A stretch of 64,000 bases of DNA from Coriaria nepalensis (GCA_027186245.1 CP114486.1:5237501-5301500); one strand, 5' to 3'. Shown: positions 25,441 to 38,040, counted from the first letter of the stretch. Notes: generated by a model from the letters alone, not told the origin. Translations and numbers: made by a program.

Positions 25441-27190
25441 TAATCCGAACACAAAGACTATTGTAAGAATGATCTCATAATTATCGGTGTTAGTGAATAC
25501 TGAGATAGAGATGCAGGTAATTCAATAGATGATTAAATCATTAAACATGATCAATTGATAAGTCTCAACGGTAATGATAATAATTGTTAATGAGACTTAT
25601 CCAGTAATTATGTTTGGATATCGCTCCACGTAATCTTAGTTAAAGGCCACTAAAAGGGCCAACCGTTGGGCATCCGTTCGAATATGTGCAGTCTGTAGGG
25701 TGATAAGATGTGATCCATCATCTCATTATCAAAAGGATAAATCATATGAGTGATATATAACAAGAAATCTTTGCAAAGTAGTATGACCAAAAAAATATCT
25801 TTTCATAATTCAATTGTCTCAGTTGGATAAGAAATCAGATGATTTATATGATTAGTTTATTAGGTTTAATAGTTAAACAATACTCTATAACATATCGGGA
25901 TTTGGCGAGAATGGAATGATTAGTCTAGTATGGTAATAGTCACTATAATTTCTTTTTGAGATTACATAATCTATTTAAGATTCTAAGTACTTCTCATTAC
26001 ATGGGTAACCCATACGCCTTGCTAGAAGCCAATGTGGGTCTTGTGGTTCAAGTTAATTTAATCAAAGATGATGATTATATTAACTGTTTATTTTTTTAAA
26101 AAGAAGTGTTTTTAAATAGTTCATTCGTAAATAATTTATAAAACACACAAGTTATTATGGGCTCCACCTATCTTGGGAATTTAGAACCTATTGGGTCACA
26201 TACATTATGAACGATTGGATTATTGGCTAGAGATATTATCTTAGAGAAATTTGACTTGTTCTTAGATAACTTGATTTAAAGAGTTAAATTATTAATTAGT
26301 TTAATTTGTTCAGTCAAGTCACACTCACATTGCTAGCACAACCAAAGTGTAATTTAAATTTAATTAGAAATTAAATAATTAATGAAAAAAATATTAAGTT
26401 GACCAAAATGATTATTAAATAGAGTTTTAATTATTATTAAGTCAAAAAATATTTTTTTTGTTAAAGGGAAGGTTTGGTTGGATATTAAAGTGTTAATAAG
26501 TCTAACCGTGCTCTTATGATCGGCCCAAAATAAAATTGTGACTTTATCGGGTGAAGTTAGAATTTATTTTGGAATAATATTTTATTAGTTTAATTTCCAA
26601 AAATCGGAAAGGTAAACGAAAAAATAAAATCTAAGCACCTAATTAAATGGGTTTTTGCTTATAAAGCCTACTTGGACTTTGGGCTCAAGGCACTTGTCTA
26701 TATAAAAAAACAAGATGAAACCTTAGGAATCAATCATCCTTATGCCGCCCACCTAGAGAGAGAAAGAGAGAGCTTCTTTTTCATCTTCTCTCTCAAAACC
26801 ATTCCGCTCCTCTTTGATGATTGACTAAACATGAGATGATAAGTCAATCAATAAATGACCATAATTTATTGTTTGTGTGGATATCAATAGTGGCGAGGTG
26901 ACGAATTCATAATCTGACCAAAGAGCTGCAGTGGTGGCTGAAAATGACAAGGGTGAAAATCCATCTAGATTATGGAAGAGGGAAATCTAGGTATACCACT
27001 CTTCTCTTTCCTCATTTCGGTTTCATGAACTTGATAGTCGATCTAGGTTTTCAAACCGGTACTTTCCAGATGTATGAAAATGCATAGTACATAACCTAGT
27101 ATCTTGGTAGTTTATCTTTGGTCTGGATATCATGAGTCCATTTTTTGAAAACGGATTATGTCCCATAACGTTGAAGGATCCATTGACTTA
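25440..27190 (+). repeat. LTR-like block A inside the gypsy element
   Basis: Resembles 29390-31115. Shared landmarks are ATAATCTCATATTTATCGGT-like sequence near its start, CCTTGCTAGAAGCCA (26017), and a plus-strand TATA region (CTATATAAAAA near 26700) followed by a purine-rich leader. These features suggest an LTR in plus orientation. Its edges cut gypsy integrase on the left and RT on the right, with gypsy sequence missing between them. Confidence 0.55.
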
Positions 27191-27720
27191 CAAGAAACAC
27201 GTTCTAACCAAAATTTGCACTAGCTAAAATTTTCATAGAGTTTTCCTTTCTCTTAACCACCCCAAAACCAACCTCATATGAGTTTCATGTTCCTCTTTAG
27301 TTCATGAATAAACTAAAATATGATATATGAAGACTATTACGAACTTGTCTAAATATTCCTCAAACACACGATTTATCAAATCCATAAAGCTACTAGGGTA
27401 TTGGTAAGTCCAAATGACATTACCAAAAACTCATAATGCCTATACATCATCTGAAATGTTGTTTTCAGAATATTTGACTCTCACACCTTAAGCTGATGAT
27501 ACCCAGATCGCAAGTCGATCTTAGAAAATACTATTGCTCTTTGCAACTAATCAAACAAATCATCGATCTTGGGTAGAGGATACTTATTTTTAATGGTTAC
27601 TTTGTTCAACTCGCGAAGGTCAATACACATAACCATCAAACCATCTTTTTCTTTACGAACAATTTTAGAGCTCTGCAACTAGACACATGAACTTCTTGTC
27701 TAATAGCTCCTGCAATTGAA
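27190..27720 (-). pseudogene. gypsy reverse transcriptase fragment
   Basis: On the minus strand, [20 protein letters not shown] is followed by FSKIDLRSGYHQLKV and [12 protein letters not shown], the core of a Ty3/gypsy RT. It runs to CKFWLERVS at about 27190 and then breaks where the sequence changes to block A. Stops are present. Confidence 0.85.
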
Positions 27721-28094
27721 TCTTCAATTCTCCTAGCTCTGCGGGAGCCATTCTGTAAGGTAATTTTTATATAGGTGTGGTGTCATTCTAGGTAACAACT
27801 TGATCTCGAATTTGATTTCTCAATCATGAAGTACTCTTGGCAAGTCTGGAGGAAATACGTCGACAAAGTCACGCACCACTAATACATTTATTTGTTCTAT
27901 AACTACTTTCTTTGTCTTATCAACGGTGTTCATTAATTACCCAACGCAACATTTAGCCAGCGTCTTTTGCACCTTAAGCATATAAATTACATGTCATTAT
28001 TCCCTCGTGACGTTCCTCAGAACTCAAATGGTTTCCCTTGAAATGGCTGGAAAATTAGTTTCTTCTTTTTGCAGATGATGGTGATGTTATGCTT

Positions 28095-28385
28095 TCATAG
28101 CCAATCAATACCCATACCCAAGATGACATCATAGTCATATATTTCTAGTACTAACAGATTTACTGTTAAGTTGCTTTCAACGACTATAATAGGTACAGCC
28201 TTGAAACAAAATCGTGATAACAAGCTCTTGCTTAACGGTAAAGAGACTTTACAGACATCATCTAGTAAATCTGACGTTTTATTAAGTTTCTTAATGAATA
28301 TAAACACGATAAAAGAATGTGACGCCCCAAAATCAATTAAAACATAAGCACTAGTCTGAGCTATAAAAAGCTTACCTGCCACCAC
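28095..28385 (-). pseudogene. gypsy aspartic protease fragment
   Basis: A 96-codon open segment with AYVLIDFGASHSFI (active site D-[ST]-G-A, here DFGA) and ending YDVILGMGIDWL, the RVP_2-type retropepsin of plant gypsy elements. The Ser/Thr after the catalytic Asp is Phe. Confidence 0.85.
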
Positions 28386-28417
28386 CTCAGATTATTTAGC
28401 CTCTTCATTACTCAAGG

Positions 28418-28636
28418 TTAGCGTATGGATTCTAACATTACCTTTTGGTTATTTCTCCTTCTCTTGTTGACGAGACTATTGGAGCATAGGACAATCTTTG
28501 ATGTAATGCCCTTCTTTTCTATAATTGAAACAAGTTCCCAACACATTGTGGCATATTTATGAATGTATGTTTCTATAGTGTGGATAATTTGTTGATTGTG
28601 TTTGGTCTTAGTGCTTATCGGAAGTCTCTTGTTCAT
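28418..28636 (-). pseudogene. gypsy gag zinc knuckle remnant
   Basis: In a frame different from the longest open one, the minus strand reads CFNYRKEGHYIKDCP, a CCHC knuckle whose second Cys is Tyr. It lies just upstream, in element order, of the protease. The gag part further out is lost at about 28900. Confidence 0.7.
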
Positions 28637-29389
28637 TCATATGCCCTTAGTATATTCAACTTCTTCTTATTGCCATCATTGTTGTTTCCAAACCATCAAT
28701 TCTCAAATTTTTCCCGAGTCTCAACTTGAAATTCCCTTTAAAATCCTTGCCTCATTAGTTCCTGTATCTATCTTCATATTGGGACCTATTATCTTATTCA
28801 ACTTCCCCTTTATAGTACTAAAATATCATATGGTATGCTGCGAATCAAAAGAACCAAGGTCTCATCAATGATCCAAACATAAATTACCTCGTATACACCT
28901 ATTCCAAAAAGAGTTCTAAAAAGATAGACGAAACAGAATTAATAATAAATTGCATAATGGATCCGTGTAATAAGGGACTTCCCCAACAGGAGTCTATATC
29001 GCCATCTATATTGACATCATGAAAAAATGTCAATAAGACTCAGTAAAGTGATTGGCTTCAGTGCAAGTGAGATTGAAAGTGTATGCCCCTTAAGCCCATC
29101 GGGTATGACTTGATCGGATCATCACTTATGAGAATTAATCTTAAGTTGTATAAATTATCAACATAATTGATCGCAATACATTCAATTAGGGCATATATAA
29201 TCTGTCATGATATTATTAGGTTGGAAGTAATAACTTGTCTGTATACACATATAAAGTATTGATTGCATACTTGACAAATTTATGGTTCTTATATACACTT
29301 GGATTCATGATAGAGATCATAGAAAGATGAGATCCAAGTTGGTTAAGTCTGAGATCCAAATAGTTCATAATCATAGGATTATTGTGATC

Positions 29390-31115
29390 GGGGATAATGA
29401 CAATCCGAAAAGAATATTACATCTGTTATCCTATTTAAAGAGAAGAGTGATAATCTCATATTTATCGGTGTTGGAAAACATTGGGATAGGCATGTAGGTG
29501 ATTGGAAGAGACCTAATCTTTGAATGCGATCACCTGAAAAAACTCAATTATAATGATATTAAACTTATAATGAGTTTTATTAGTGACTATTATACTTATA
29601 TTGCTTAAATCTGAGATCACTGCAATACTAGCATATAAGATATCATGCTTTAACATAACTCCATGTGGTCTTAGCCAAAGGCCACTAAAAGGGTGAACCG
29701 TTGAGTATGTGTTCAAATATGTTCAATCTATAGGGTGATAAGATGGGATATATCACCTTGATATTAGATGAGGTGTTTCTATAAGTCCTATAACTTATGC
29801 ATGAAGAAAATTTTTTCACAAGGTAGTATGGTTAGAGAAAGAGTTCTATAAATCCGTTGTCTAACTACATAAGAAGTTTATGACACTCTTAGAGAAAAGT
29901 CTAAAAGGGTTTAACAGTTAAATAATACCTTAAGACTTTATAAAAGCACGATTGATGGAAGGTCATTATGGTATGGTAATAGTTATCTATAGTTCTTATG
30001 GAAGTTTTTTGTACTTCTCATTACACGGGTAGCACATACACCTTGCTAGAAGCCATTGTGTGTAATGGTTTAAGTCAACTTAATCATAGGGAATCATCAA
30101 GTTGACTGTTTGTTTTCAAAAGTGTTTCTAAAGTCAAATGGTCCATTTGTAAAGAATGGATAAAACTCACAAGTTATTGTGAGGCCCACCTGTTGTGGGA
30201 ATGTAGAACATATTCAGTCACACAATAAGGTTGATCAGATCGAGGTTGAATTCTAAATTGGAAAATTTTGACTTGTTCATGGTGATCTTGATTTAAATAG
30301 TTAAATTATTAAATAGTTAAATTATTAAATAGTTAAATTTGTTAAATCTAAGTCACACTCACATTGCTAGCACAACTAAAATGTGATTTAGATTTAATTA
30401 CAAATTAAATAATTAATTAGAAAAATAATATTTTATAATTATTAAATAGAGGTTTTAATAATCATAAAATATTGTTCGGGTCAAAATAAAGTTTGTTTGG
30501 TCATTAAAGTATTAATGGGTTTAAATAAGCCTAAGGGCAAAGTCCAAATTAATGTCTATATTTTACTGAGTAAAATTAGATTTTAATTTAAATATAAAAG
30601 ATTATTTTTATTTTCTTGAAACTGGAGTTAAAATAAATTCGGGGAAACCCAAACTTGGTTAATTTGATAAACCGTGCCTTAGAAAGCGCCCAAGACACTT
30701 GTGTTCTTATATAAAAACACAAAACCCTAGGTCATGCCCATTAAAATGTGCCCTCCACTTTGAGGAAAGAGAGTATTTTTTTTTTGTCTTCCTTTCCCCT
30801 TTTGTTAGTTCAAGTGTTGAATCGAACAAACCCGAATCCTTTGCTCTAGTTGTTGACCGTGTGGATCAAGAGTAGAGACTGGGTAATGGTGTGGGATCAC
30901 CATAAGGCGGTGGCAATGGCAAGCGGCGAACGGTAGTTCAGTACGACGATAAAGGAGAAAAAATATGAAGTTTCATCTGGAATATAGAGGAGATTAAAAG
31001 CTCAGTATAATCTCTTCTATCCCATTAATATTATGTTTTGATAAGTTTTAAATGTCTATAAATTTGGATACCAAAAGACATAGCATCTTGGTAGATCCAT
31101 TGGAGGAGCACCCTT
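29390..31115 (+). repeat. LTR-like block B, relative of block A
   Basis: Parallels 25440-27190: the GGTGATAAGATG stretch (29736 against 25700), CCTTGCTAGAAGCCAT (30042), TATA-like TTATATAAAAACACAA (30708) and a GAGAGAG leader. Orientation is plus, opposite to the host gypsy element. It may be part of a longer unit ending at 32706. Confidence 0.55.
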
Positions 31116-31880
31116 CCAAGCAAGCTGGTGTCTAAATAGACTTGCCTAACTGAGGATGAACTGTGAGTGATAATTACAGCATGTGTCTTTTCATAATTTT
31201 AAGTTATTTAAAAGATGCTTTTGGCCATTTCATGGCTCTTATGCTATATGCTGCTTTTGAAAGTTGTTTAGAGGTAAGCAAAATATGTTTACACTAGTCT
31301 TCAACGGTTTTAAGTATTTAAGAGATGCTTTTGTCATTTCATGGTTCCATGCTACATACTGATTTCCGAAAAGTTAGTCAATAATTTTCTATACTATTTC
31401 ATGGTTTTTATTGTACATACTGCTTTCTGAAAAGCATTTAAATGTTTCTTATATTATTTAATGGCTTTCGCCACATAGGCTGATTCTGAAAGTTATTGGG
31501 TTTGAATGAGAATTTCATGACTCTATGTTACAGATATACTGCTTTATGAATGTATGGATTTAAATGAGGATTTGAATGTATGGACTTTATAAGTATATGT
31601 TTTATTATTGGCAAACTATGTATGATATGGATTTCAATGCATGAAGTTTTGTGATGGGACCCTTACCAACAATGGGATTATTGGCTATGTGCACATGGAA
31701 TGTTATGTTACTAGAGTGAGATCGGAAGTTCCGGAATGCCTACAAGGTAGGGCTTGTTATGCGTCAAAAGGGAGAATTGCTCCTTTAGGTATCGTCTGCG
31801 GGTGGAGAAAGTAGCGGAGACCTTACCTCCTGCCCCCCCCCCCCCACCTCTTGTCTTTTACACTCATGGTTTTGTAAATG

Positions 31881-31916
<36 letters not shown>

Positions 31917-32706
31917 TAATTTATGAATGATATAGATTCGCTGCTTTTTTATGATGTTTTCGGTTTTTGAAAACAAGTATAAATATGTTCAATTATTTGC
32001 TAAATATCGAATTGAAATTGATATATTTCAGTGACTTTACTACACAAATGCGAATCTATAATGCTTTATGGAATTGCTTGCTGAAATGTTTTGAAGAGTG
32101 GCAATTTTACCGGTTTTTACCTCATACCTATTCTGTTTTAAGAAAGTATAGTTATGTCTTATTTGATGTGAAGGATCAGATTTGAAGGATTTTACAGAAA
32201 GTATGCAAGTCTGTACAGTTTTACGGAAATGCATGATTTGAAAACATTTTGACGAGTTACATCTTCATGGTTTTAAACTTACAACATGTTATGGTTATTA
32301 CTCATTGAGTTTTATAATCACTCCTCATTTTATTAAAAACCTTTTTAGATTAGTGTGGGAGACTTGTTGCCGGTTGTTAGTAGAACTCGGTAAGGCCGGG
32401 CTTAGTGGACTAATTTTTTTAAGACGGCCATGGTCGCTCCACTGTATAATTAGAAATGGTGTAAATTACCATAGATGTATAATATTGCATACTTATGTTT
32501 TACTTCCGCTGATAGGTTTAGCAATGGATTTTGTACCCGGCTGCACACTAGAGTTATGCAATATAAATTCCGATTTTTGATGGAAGTAAGTATGAAAATA
32601 GGCTTGTGAGGGTTGCATAACCATAGATTCTTATATATGAGTTTTCAGGTTATCTTCAATCACGTAGTTCTCAAGCCGTCACGGATCTAGTAAATCAGGT
32701 CGTGAC
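31116..32706 (+). repeat. LTR-like 3' unit ending GGTCGTGACA
   Basis: 31180-31560 holds about four degenerate ~110-bp repeats built on ATTTCATGGYTYYATGCTAC and GCTTTYTGAAAG motifs. The end GGTCGTGACA at about 32697-32706 is a common plant gypsy LTR terminus, directly abutting the truncated 5' end of the gypsy LTR. A C-only tract (about 31833-31846) and (TA)n(TG)n (about 31878-31914) lie inside. Confidence 0.5.
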
Positions 32707-33950
32707 AAATATGCTTCCAACATCATCAGTTTAGGGGTTTACGTCATATACTATTAAGGACTTAGTTGAAAGGCAGCAGGATTTAAAGCAGTAGGATTTA
32801 AACTTTTTACATACATATTTTCTTTTTCTATGTATCTCGATACTTAGTTACATATTCATTAACTATCTACAGGTCAGCCTCATATACACAATATATCATG
32901 ACTCTAACTTCTTGATCATTGCTTGAAAGCAATCATTTTACCTTTCCATTTATCTACAACATAGAAAAACTAGGAATGAGCTATAAAGCTCAGTAAGTAA
33001 TGACCGTACCTAAATTACCATGTTATAATGCAAACAAAGTATAAACATCATAGGCACTTATACCATGAACTTGTAAAAATAACTATAATAACACCCTTTC
33101 ATCATATACTTAACATAAATATTGGCATTATAAACATATCATACATCTCCCGATAATAATTATTTTCATGCATGTTATTCATGCCTTAAGTAACTCTATA
33201 TACGTGCCTTATAATATACCTAGACCTAGTGGTGGTGAGCAGTAGCTTTAATATTAAGCATTACTTATAGCATTTTAACTTTAACTCTAACTTCATGTGA
33301 TAATATTTCAAATATCATCATCTTACAACATTTTAGCTTTTACCTTAACTTCATACGATGATATCTCAAATATTATCATCTTATAATATTTTAACTTTAA
33401 CTTTACATGATGATATCTAATATACCATCGTTTACAACATCTTTAACTAATATGCTCATTACCATTTTCATCTTCATACCTACATGCAATGTAGCATGCT
33501 CATGTGTATGCAATATGATAAATCATCAATATCACATTTATCATCATATATTAAATTTCTTCACATAGAGATTGACCAAGTTTGCCATTATATTCGTATT
33601 CATTTATACACATTTGAAGAAGCATAAGCATACACATATACCATTGATCATAAATAAAGTTTACTATTTTGTAGAAGAATTATCACTTACTTTTGGTATT
33701 CAAGTACAATTTAATATAAACCAATTCTCTCTTATTTCTTTAATGATCTTAGATTTCAGACTACATATTAAGGGGGTTCTACAGAATTTAAAGTGTCTTA
33801 AATTTCCTCCGACTTTTACTTATCTTTCTTTTTCCTTCCCTGTCTCTTTCTTTTCCTTTCCTTCTCTTCCTTTTTTTCCTCTCACTTTCTCGCTTTCTCC
33901 TTCTCTCTTTCCTTTCCCTATGCTTCTCTCTTTCCTTTCCTTAGGATGTT
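32707..33950 (-). repeat. 5' LTR of the gypsy element, truncated
   Basis: Aligns with 23047-24200, lacking the first ~38 bases and the last ~250 bases of the left copy. It includes the same series of ACTTTAAC...CATACGATGATATC blocks and the C/T-rich tract (33830-33940). Confidence 0.65.
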
Positions 33951-34046
33951 GTTATATTGCGGAGGAGAGTTGTATGCGACTCTCTCCCTCGTGGTTCTAT
34001 GATTAATGTTCGTTGTTTTTGTTTATGTTTATTTATTGATTTGGCA

Positions 34047-34468
34047 GGGGCTTGTTGAGTATATATTTTAAAATATATTTTAACCATAATGTCAAGATTT
34101 AAAGAGGGAATAAGTATGTCAAATCGAATTTTTATTTTTTAATTAACTTTTAATAATTATAAAAAAATATACTTAAAAATTTTATAATTATATTTTTAGT
34201 TTCTTATCAAATTTCTTACTATGGTCTCCACCACCGCCACAAAAACAAAAAATAGAGCTCCACCAATGAAGCTCTATTTTTTTTTTCTAGCAGCAGTAAT
34301 AAATTGGAGAAGAAATTGAATATATAATTTTTAAATTCTTAAAGAAATTTTTTATAATTATTAAAAATTAAAATATTTTATTATAACATATCAAATTATA
34401 TTTACCAAAAAAATATTTTTTTCAAAATACATTTCAAAATATATTTTGAAATACCTAAACAAACAGGC
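34047..34468. mobile_element. Foldback MITE
   Basis: A ~420-bp inverted repeat whose arms pair along most of their length. The outer ends read GGGGCTTGTTGAGTATAT on the left and, reverse-complemented, GGCCTGTTTGTTTAGGTAT on the right. The centre has the mirrored AATAGAGCTCCACCA / GAAGCTCTATT. No clear target duplication was found. The right half resembles 37760-37970. Confidence 0.65.
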
Positions 34469-35454
34469 CATAGTTCTTACCCATAATAAAATCTTGTAGT
34501 TGTTAATTAAAAAGTCACGTGCAAATAATCATGCAATTCTTGGTCGGTGTATTTCATATAATTTTTTTGAGGAAAATATAATTCATCCATTTTAATTTAA
34601 CTGTAATTATATTAGTTAAAAGACAAAATTTACAATTATAAATTATTAAATCTATTTAAAATATCACATCAATAATAATAAAATTAACCATATAATTAAT
34701 TCAATCATAATTATAAATTATAAATTGTATAATTATACATAAACTATTTACTTTTTTCATTTTATAAGAAACTTTAAAATGAATAGTTAGAAAAAATTAA
34801 GTAATTAGTGCTAAATAATAAAATAAAACTTTTACGTATAAATCCAGACACTAATCTAAAAGGTACGAACTTCTGGAACCCACGAGGTATAGGGTTGAAA
34901 GGTAAAGGTGCTGGTGTTGTTTTTATAAATGTGTGCTAAACATGTTTACAGCATAATAGGAGGACAAACGAAAGAAACTGTAAGTAAGACTTCTGCAAAA
35001 AGGAAAAAGGATCATCATAGTCTGTATAATACAATATTACTTGGCTTGGATTATCAACTTCAAATTAACATAACCTCAAAGACTTCCGGCACGTTGCTTC
35101 AATCGAGTCAATAACCGCAACTCATTGTGCTCGGAATCAGATCCTGCAGAAAAACTTTACATATGAGAACACAAACTGTATATGATGGAAAAAATTCAAT
35201 GACTCAAAATTCATTATCATCAGAAAAAATGCAATGACTGAGAAAAAAATACACTAACCAAAGAAAAAATGAATTATTCTTCATGCCCTGATTTTTCTCG
35301 GTTGCTTCCTGATTCTGAAATTATTCAAGCATGAAACATCTATAACTAGAGCAACCAGTCCAGTTTGTTCGTGGTTTTTCTGATATTATTCACCATATTC
35401 GTGTTATAGTTGATTTTATTACAAACTAACCGATGATAAACTCGAGCAGAATTT

Positions 35455-37573
35455 TCAAGGCATTATGGTATATTTGTCCAGAACTCGAGGAATCTTAAAA
35501 ACAGGATTCTGTTCCACAAAAGCTGGAGGATGTTTATAGACAACGGAAGCAGCTCTAATCAAGATCCCAGCAGTTAATCCCCATATCAAGTATTTTTTGT
35601 TATTCTCGGCTTCATAGTCGAAGAAATGTATCAGATATTTGTGTCCCATCCATTCTCTCTCTTCCACCCTACGATTCTCATCCTGAATTATTACAGACAA
35701 TTTGAATGTGTTATGATGAGGAAGCCAAAACGAGTTGATGCATGAAAAACACAGCAGATTTAAAGTTAAGATTAAACCTTGATGAACATTTCTAATGGAG
35801 CATCAAATATTGCTTCTACTTCATCCGGGTTTGGATCAGGCTTGAATTCTTGCCTTCGTTCTAGTATGCCAATAATCGGGACAACCCGGAGTAGATGCTA
35901 CGAATAAAAGAAAAGGATTTAATTTTTCTTTAGTATAAGATATATATACTCATTTCTCGGTTCAATGAAACAAGGATACTACTACTACAATTTTATTGAA
36001 CATTTAATAAGATAGAGTTATCTAGGTATAGCCCCTCCCCTCTAGAGGATAAAATTAGGAAGAGGTGTTTAACATGGTTTGGTCATATGCAAAATAGACC
36101 AAACACAGCCCTAATTCGACAAGGTTGAGATTGGAAGGTAAGTGGAGGGCATAGACAGAGGGGTAAGCCGTTGAAAACTCGGATGAAGGTGATGAAGGAA
36201 GACATCTAGATCTTGGATTAGGCGATAATATGGGAGACGATCGCTAGCTTGGAGAACCAATATTCATATAGCTTGGAAAAATAACAGGAATAGACCTAGA
36301 TGATTATTATTATTATTATTATTATTTAATACGATGGAGTTGAAGGATGCTGGTGAAGGAAGACATCTAGATTTTGGATTAGGCGATAATATGGTAAGAT
36401 CGCATAGCTTGGAGAACCAATATCCATGTAGCTTGGGAAAATAACGGGAATAGACTTAGATGATGATGATGATGATGATTTAATACGATGGAGTTGAAGG
36501 CACTTATACAACAAGACTAGAATATATAACATACCCATATTGTATCAACGATTCAAAAAGAGAGAGAGAGAGAGACTCAGTCGGTACTAACCTTGGATAA
36601 AAATGGTTCAAGAACAGTGACAACATTTACAAGGGAAGGAGATAATCCGATCTCTTCCCTTGCCTCTCTTACGGCAGTTTCGCCATCATTCGCATCACCT
36701 TCCTCTGCCTTCCCACCAGGCAAAGCAACTTCTCCTGCAAAACTTAATAACAAGAATAATAAATACAAAAATCTTAATTTCCAATCGCTAATTCTTCCGT
36801 TAAAAAAAAGGTTTTATAGCTATCAACTCAACAGAGCAACTATGAGGTTATACTGCAATTTAATGTTATCTTTTAAGATTCCCAAAAATTTCTTGAAAAA
36901 CTACTCTTTTACTTTGTTGTCCGTTGTCCCCAGCATTCGTCCCTAATGTATTCTTCCATTCAACCCTTTTTTTTCCTACTTCCCCTTATCAATTTTCTAG
37001 GCTACCAAACGAAGAAAATGCAAATTTACCCATTTTACTTAGCATATGTCTATAGACTTTAGCATCTGAATTTAGACCCATATAAGCCAAGCTAGCCAAC
37101 ACCATCATCATATCAATTCATGAGAACACTTTGCTGATCAATTTTCTCGGAAACCAAGCAAACAACATTCAAATCTAACAGAAAAGCACTATATACTGAC
37201 CGGAATGAGTAGATAACCTAGAAGATCGTTTGGTGAGAATGACACGTAGATCTCCATCATCCCCTTCAAAGAGACAGACCAAAACAGCAGCTCTCTTCGG
37301 TCTGAATCTATTCTGATCAATAGGAGTAGAGGATTCTACGAAACCCACTTGGGAAACAACCTTCCCAGCAGTTTCCTCGCCGGTCGGCTCCTCTATGTCG
37401 TCCAGTGAAGGCGGCGGACGGTAGAGGCGGAGCTGCTGGGCCAAGGCGGCGAGTCGATGAGAGCAGGCGTTTGAAGAAGTGGCCGCGGTGGAGTCCATGA
37501 TGATCTTGGAGAGGGGCGATGCGGATGGTGGTAATAATGGGATTGACACAAGTCTTCTCAGAATTGAGATCAT
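35455..37573 (-). CDS. Nudix hydrolase, CoA diphosphatase type (NUDT15/NUDT22-like)
   Basis: Four exons with all GT/AG junctions in phase: 37573-37201, 36734-36592, 35897-35778, 35682-35455; 287 residues. Residues 1-25 are Arg/Ser/Pro-rich without acids, like a mitochondrial presequence. LTKRSSRLSTHSG (113-125) is the UPF0035 motif of the CoA-pyrophosphatase subfamily, and the Nudix box follows at 131-155 (GGKAEEGDANDGE then REAREEIGL), with the metal-binding REAREE. The family splits CoA or its acyl esters into 4'-phosphopantetheine and 3',5'-ADP. Length and layout fit Arabidopsis NUDT15/NUDT22. A second Met at residue 26 could give a shorter non-mitochondrial form. The second intron holds two LINE fragments. 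The gene looks intact. Confidence 0.93.
36020..36323 (+). mobile_element. 5'-truncated LINE (RTE-like) fragment 1
   Basis: Plus-strand reading EDKIRKRCLTWFGHMQNRP is the C-terminal end of a non-LTR reverse transcriptase (R-x-R-W-F-G-H motif). It ends in an (ATT)n tail at about 36301-36326. The flanks ATTTAATAAGATAGAGTT (36002-36019) and ATTTAATACGATGGAGTT (36324-36341) differ at two places, consistent with an aged target duplication. It lies in the second intron of the Nudix gene. Confidence 0.75.
36347..36477 (+). mobile_element. 5'-truncated LINE fragment 2 at the same target
   Basis: The last ~130 bases of the same LINE family, ending in a (GAT)n tail. A perfect 23-bp direct repeat flanks it (36324-36346 and 36478-36500, starting ATTTAATACGATGG). 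It is younger than fragment 1, because its repeat includes the right-hand flank of that insertion. Confidence 0.8.
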
Positions 37574-37759
37574 GAATGTCTAAAAGGAGCCTGTGCTTTT
37601 GTGATTGGTCATCGGGGAAAGAAGAAATTTCTTAAAAAGAACAAGTGAGAAAATGTAAGTAAACAATAGAACCAGATCTGGAATGTCGAGATTTAATATG
37701 GTTTGGTGATATGGCATATCGGTGACACAATTCAAGTTTTAAACTCTTCAGCCCTTGGG

Positions 37760-37970
37760 CGGAGTGTTTCCATGTATATTTTGTATTTTAAAAATGTATT
37801 TGGATAATTTTATTATAATAATATATTATAATTTAAAAAAAGGGTAAAAAATAAAAATATAATTTGTAATAATTATTAAAAATTAAAATATTGTATTATA
37901 AAATATTAAATTATATCTACTAAAAATATATTTTTTTCGAAACGAAACTTATAGACAAATAAGCTCTTTG
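37760..37970. repeat. MITE remnant related to 34047-34468
   Basis: Contains TAATAATTATTAAAAATTAA and ACTAAAAATATATTTTTTTC, matching the right arm of the foldback element at 34047-34468. Ends are unclear. Confidence 0.5.
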
Positions 37971-38040
37971 AGTTTGCCTACTAATTAAAGTTAGTCATCT
38001 TGCTTAGACATTATATTTTCATATTCATCCAAATCTATTA

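Larger units (their letters stand above)
23009..33950 (-). mobile_element. Broken Ty3/gypsy element with nested insertions
   Basis: A minus-strand gypsy polyprotein is split into blocks: zinc knuckle near 28.5 kb, protease 28385-28095, RT about 27700-27190, integrase about 25440-24800. A pair of ~1.3-kb repeats frames them (23009-24451 and about 32707-33950). Next to the left repeat the minus strand shows the gypsy signature GAGGATGAAATTTTATAAGG then TGTAAACCCC at 24451, the usual tract before a 3' LTR. The RT end, RNase H and integrase N-terminus are replaced by an LTR-like block at 25440-27190, and another complex block occupies about 28920-32706. Confidence 0.75.

Noticed and set aside
29282..29497. 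71-codon plus-strand frame within the nested LTR blocks
   Set aside because: No family features and related block A does not preserve it.
31180..31560. Possible CRISPR-like or satellite array
   Set aside because: The units are too diverged and too few; this is eukaryotic LTR sequence.
31785..31976. 63-codon minus-strand frame with IYIYIYIY
   Set aside because: Translation of the (TA)n microsatellite and a C tract.
33572..34006. A 144-codon open frame on the plus strand
   Set aside because: It lies in the C/T-rich tract of the gypsy LTR and is low-complexity Phe/Ser/Pro/Leu; the matching LTR copy does not keep it open.
34929..35114. 61-codon frame downstream of the Nudix gene
   Set aside because: No conservation features; it probably overlaps the gene's 3' flank.
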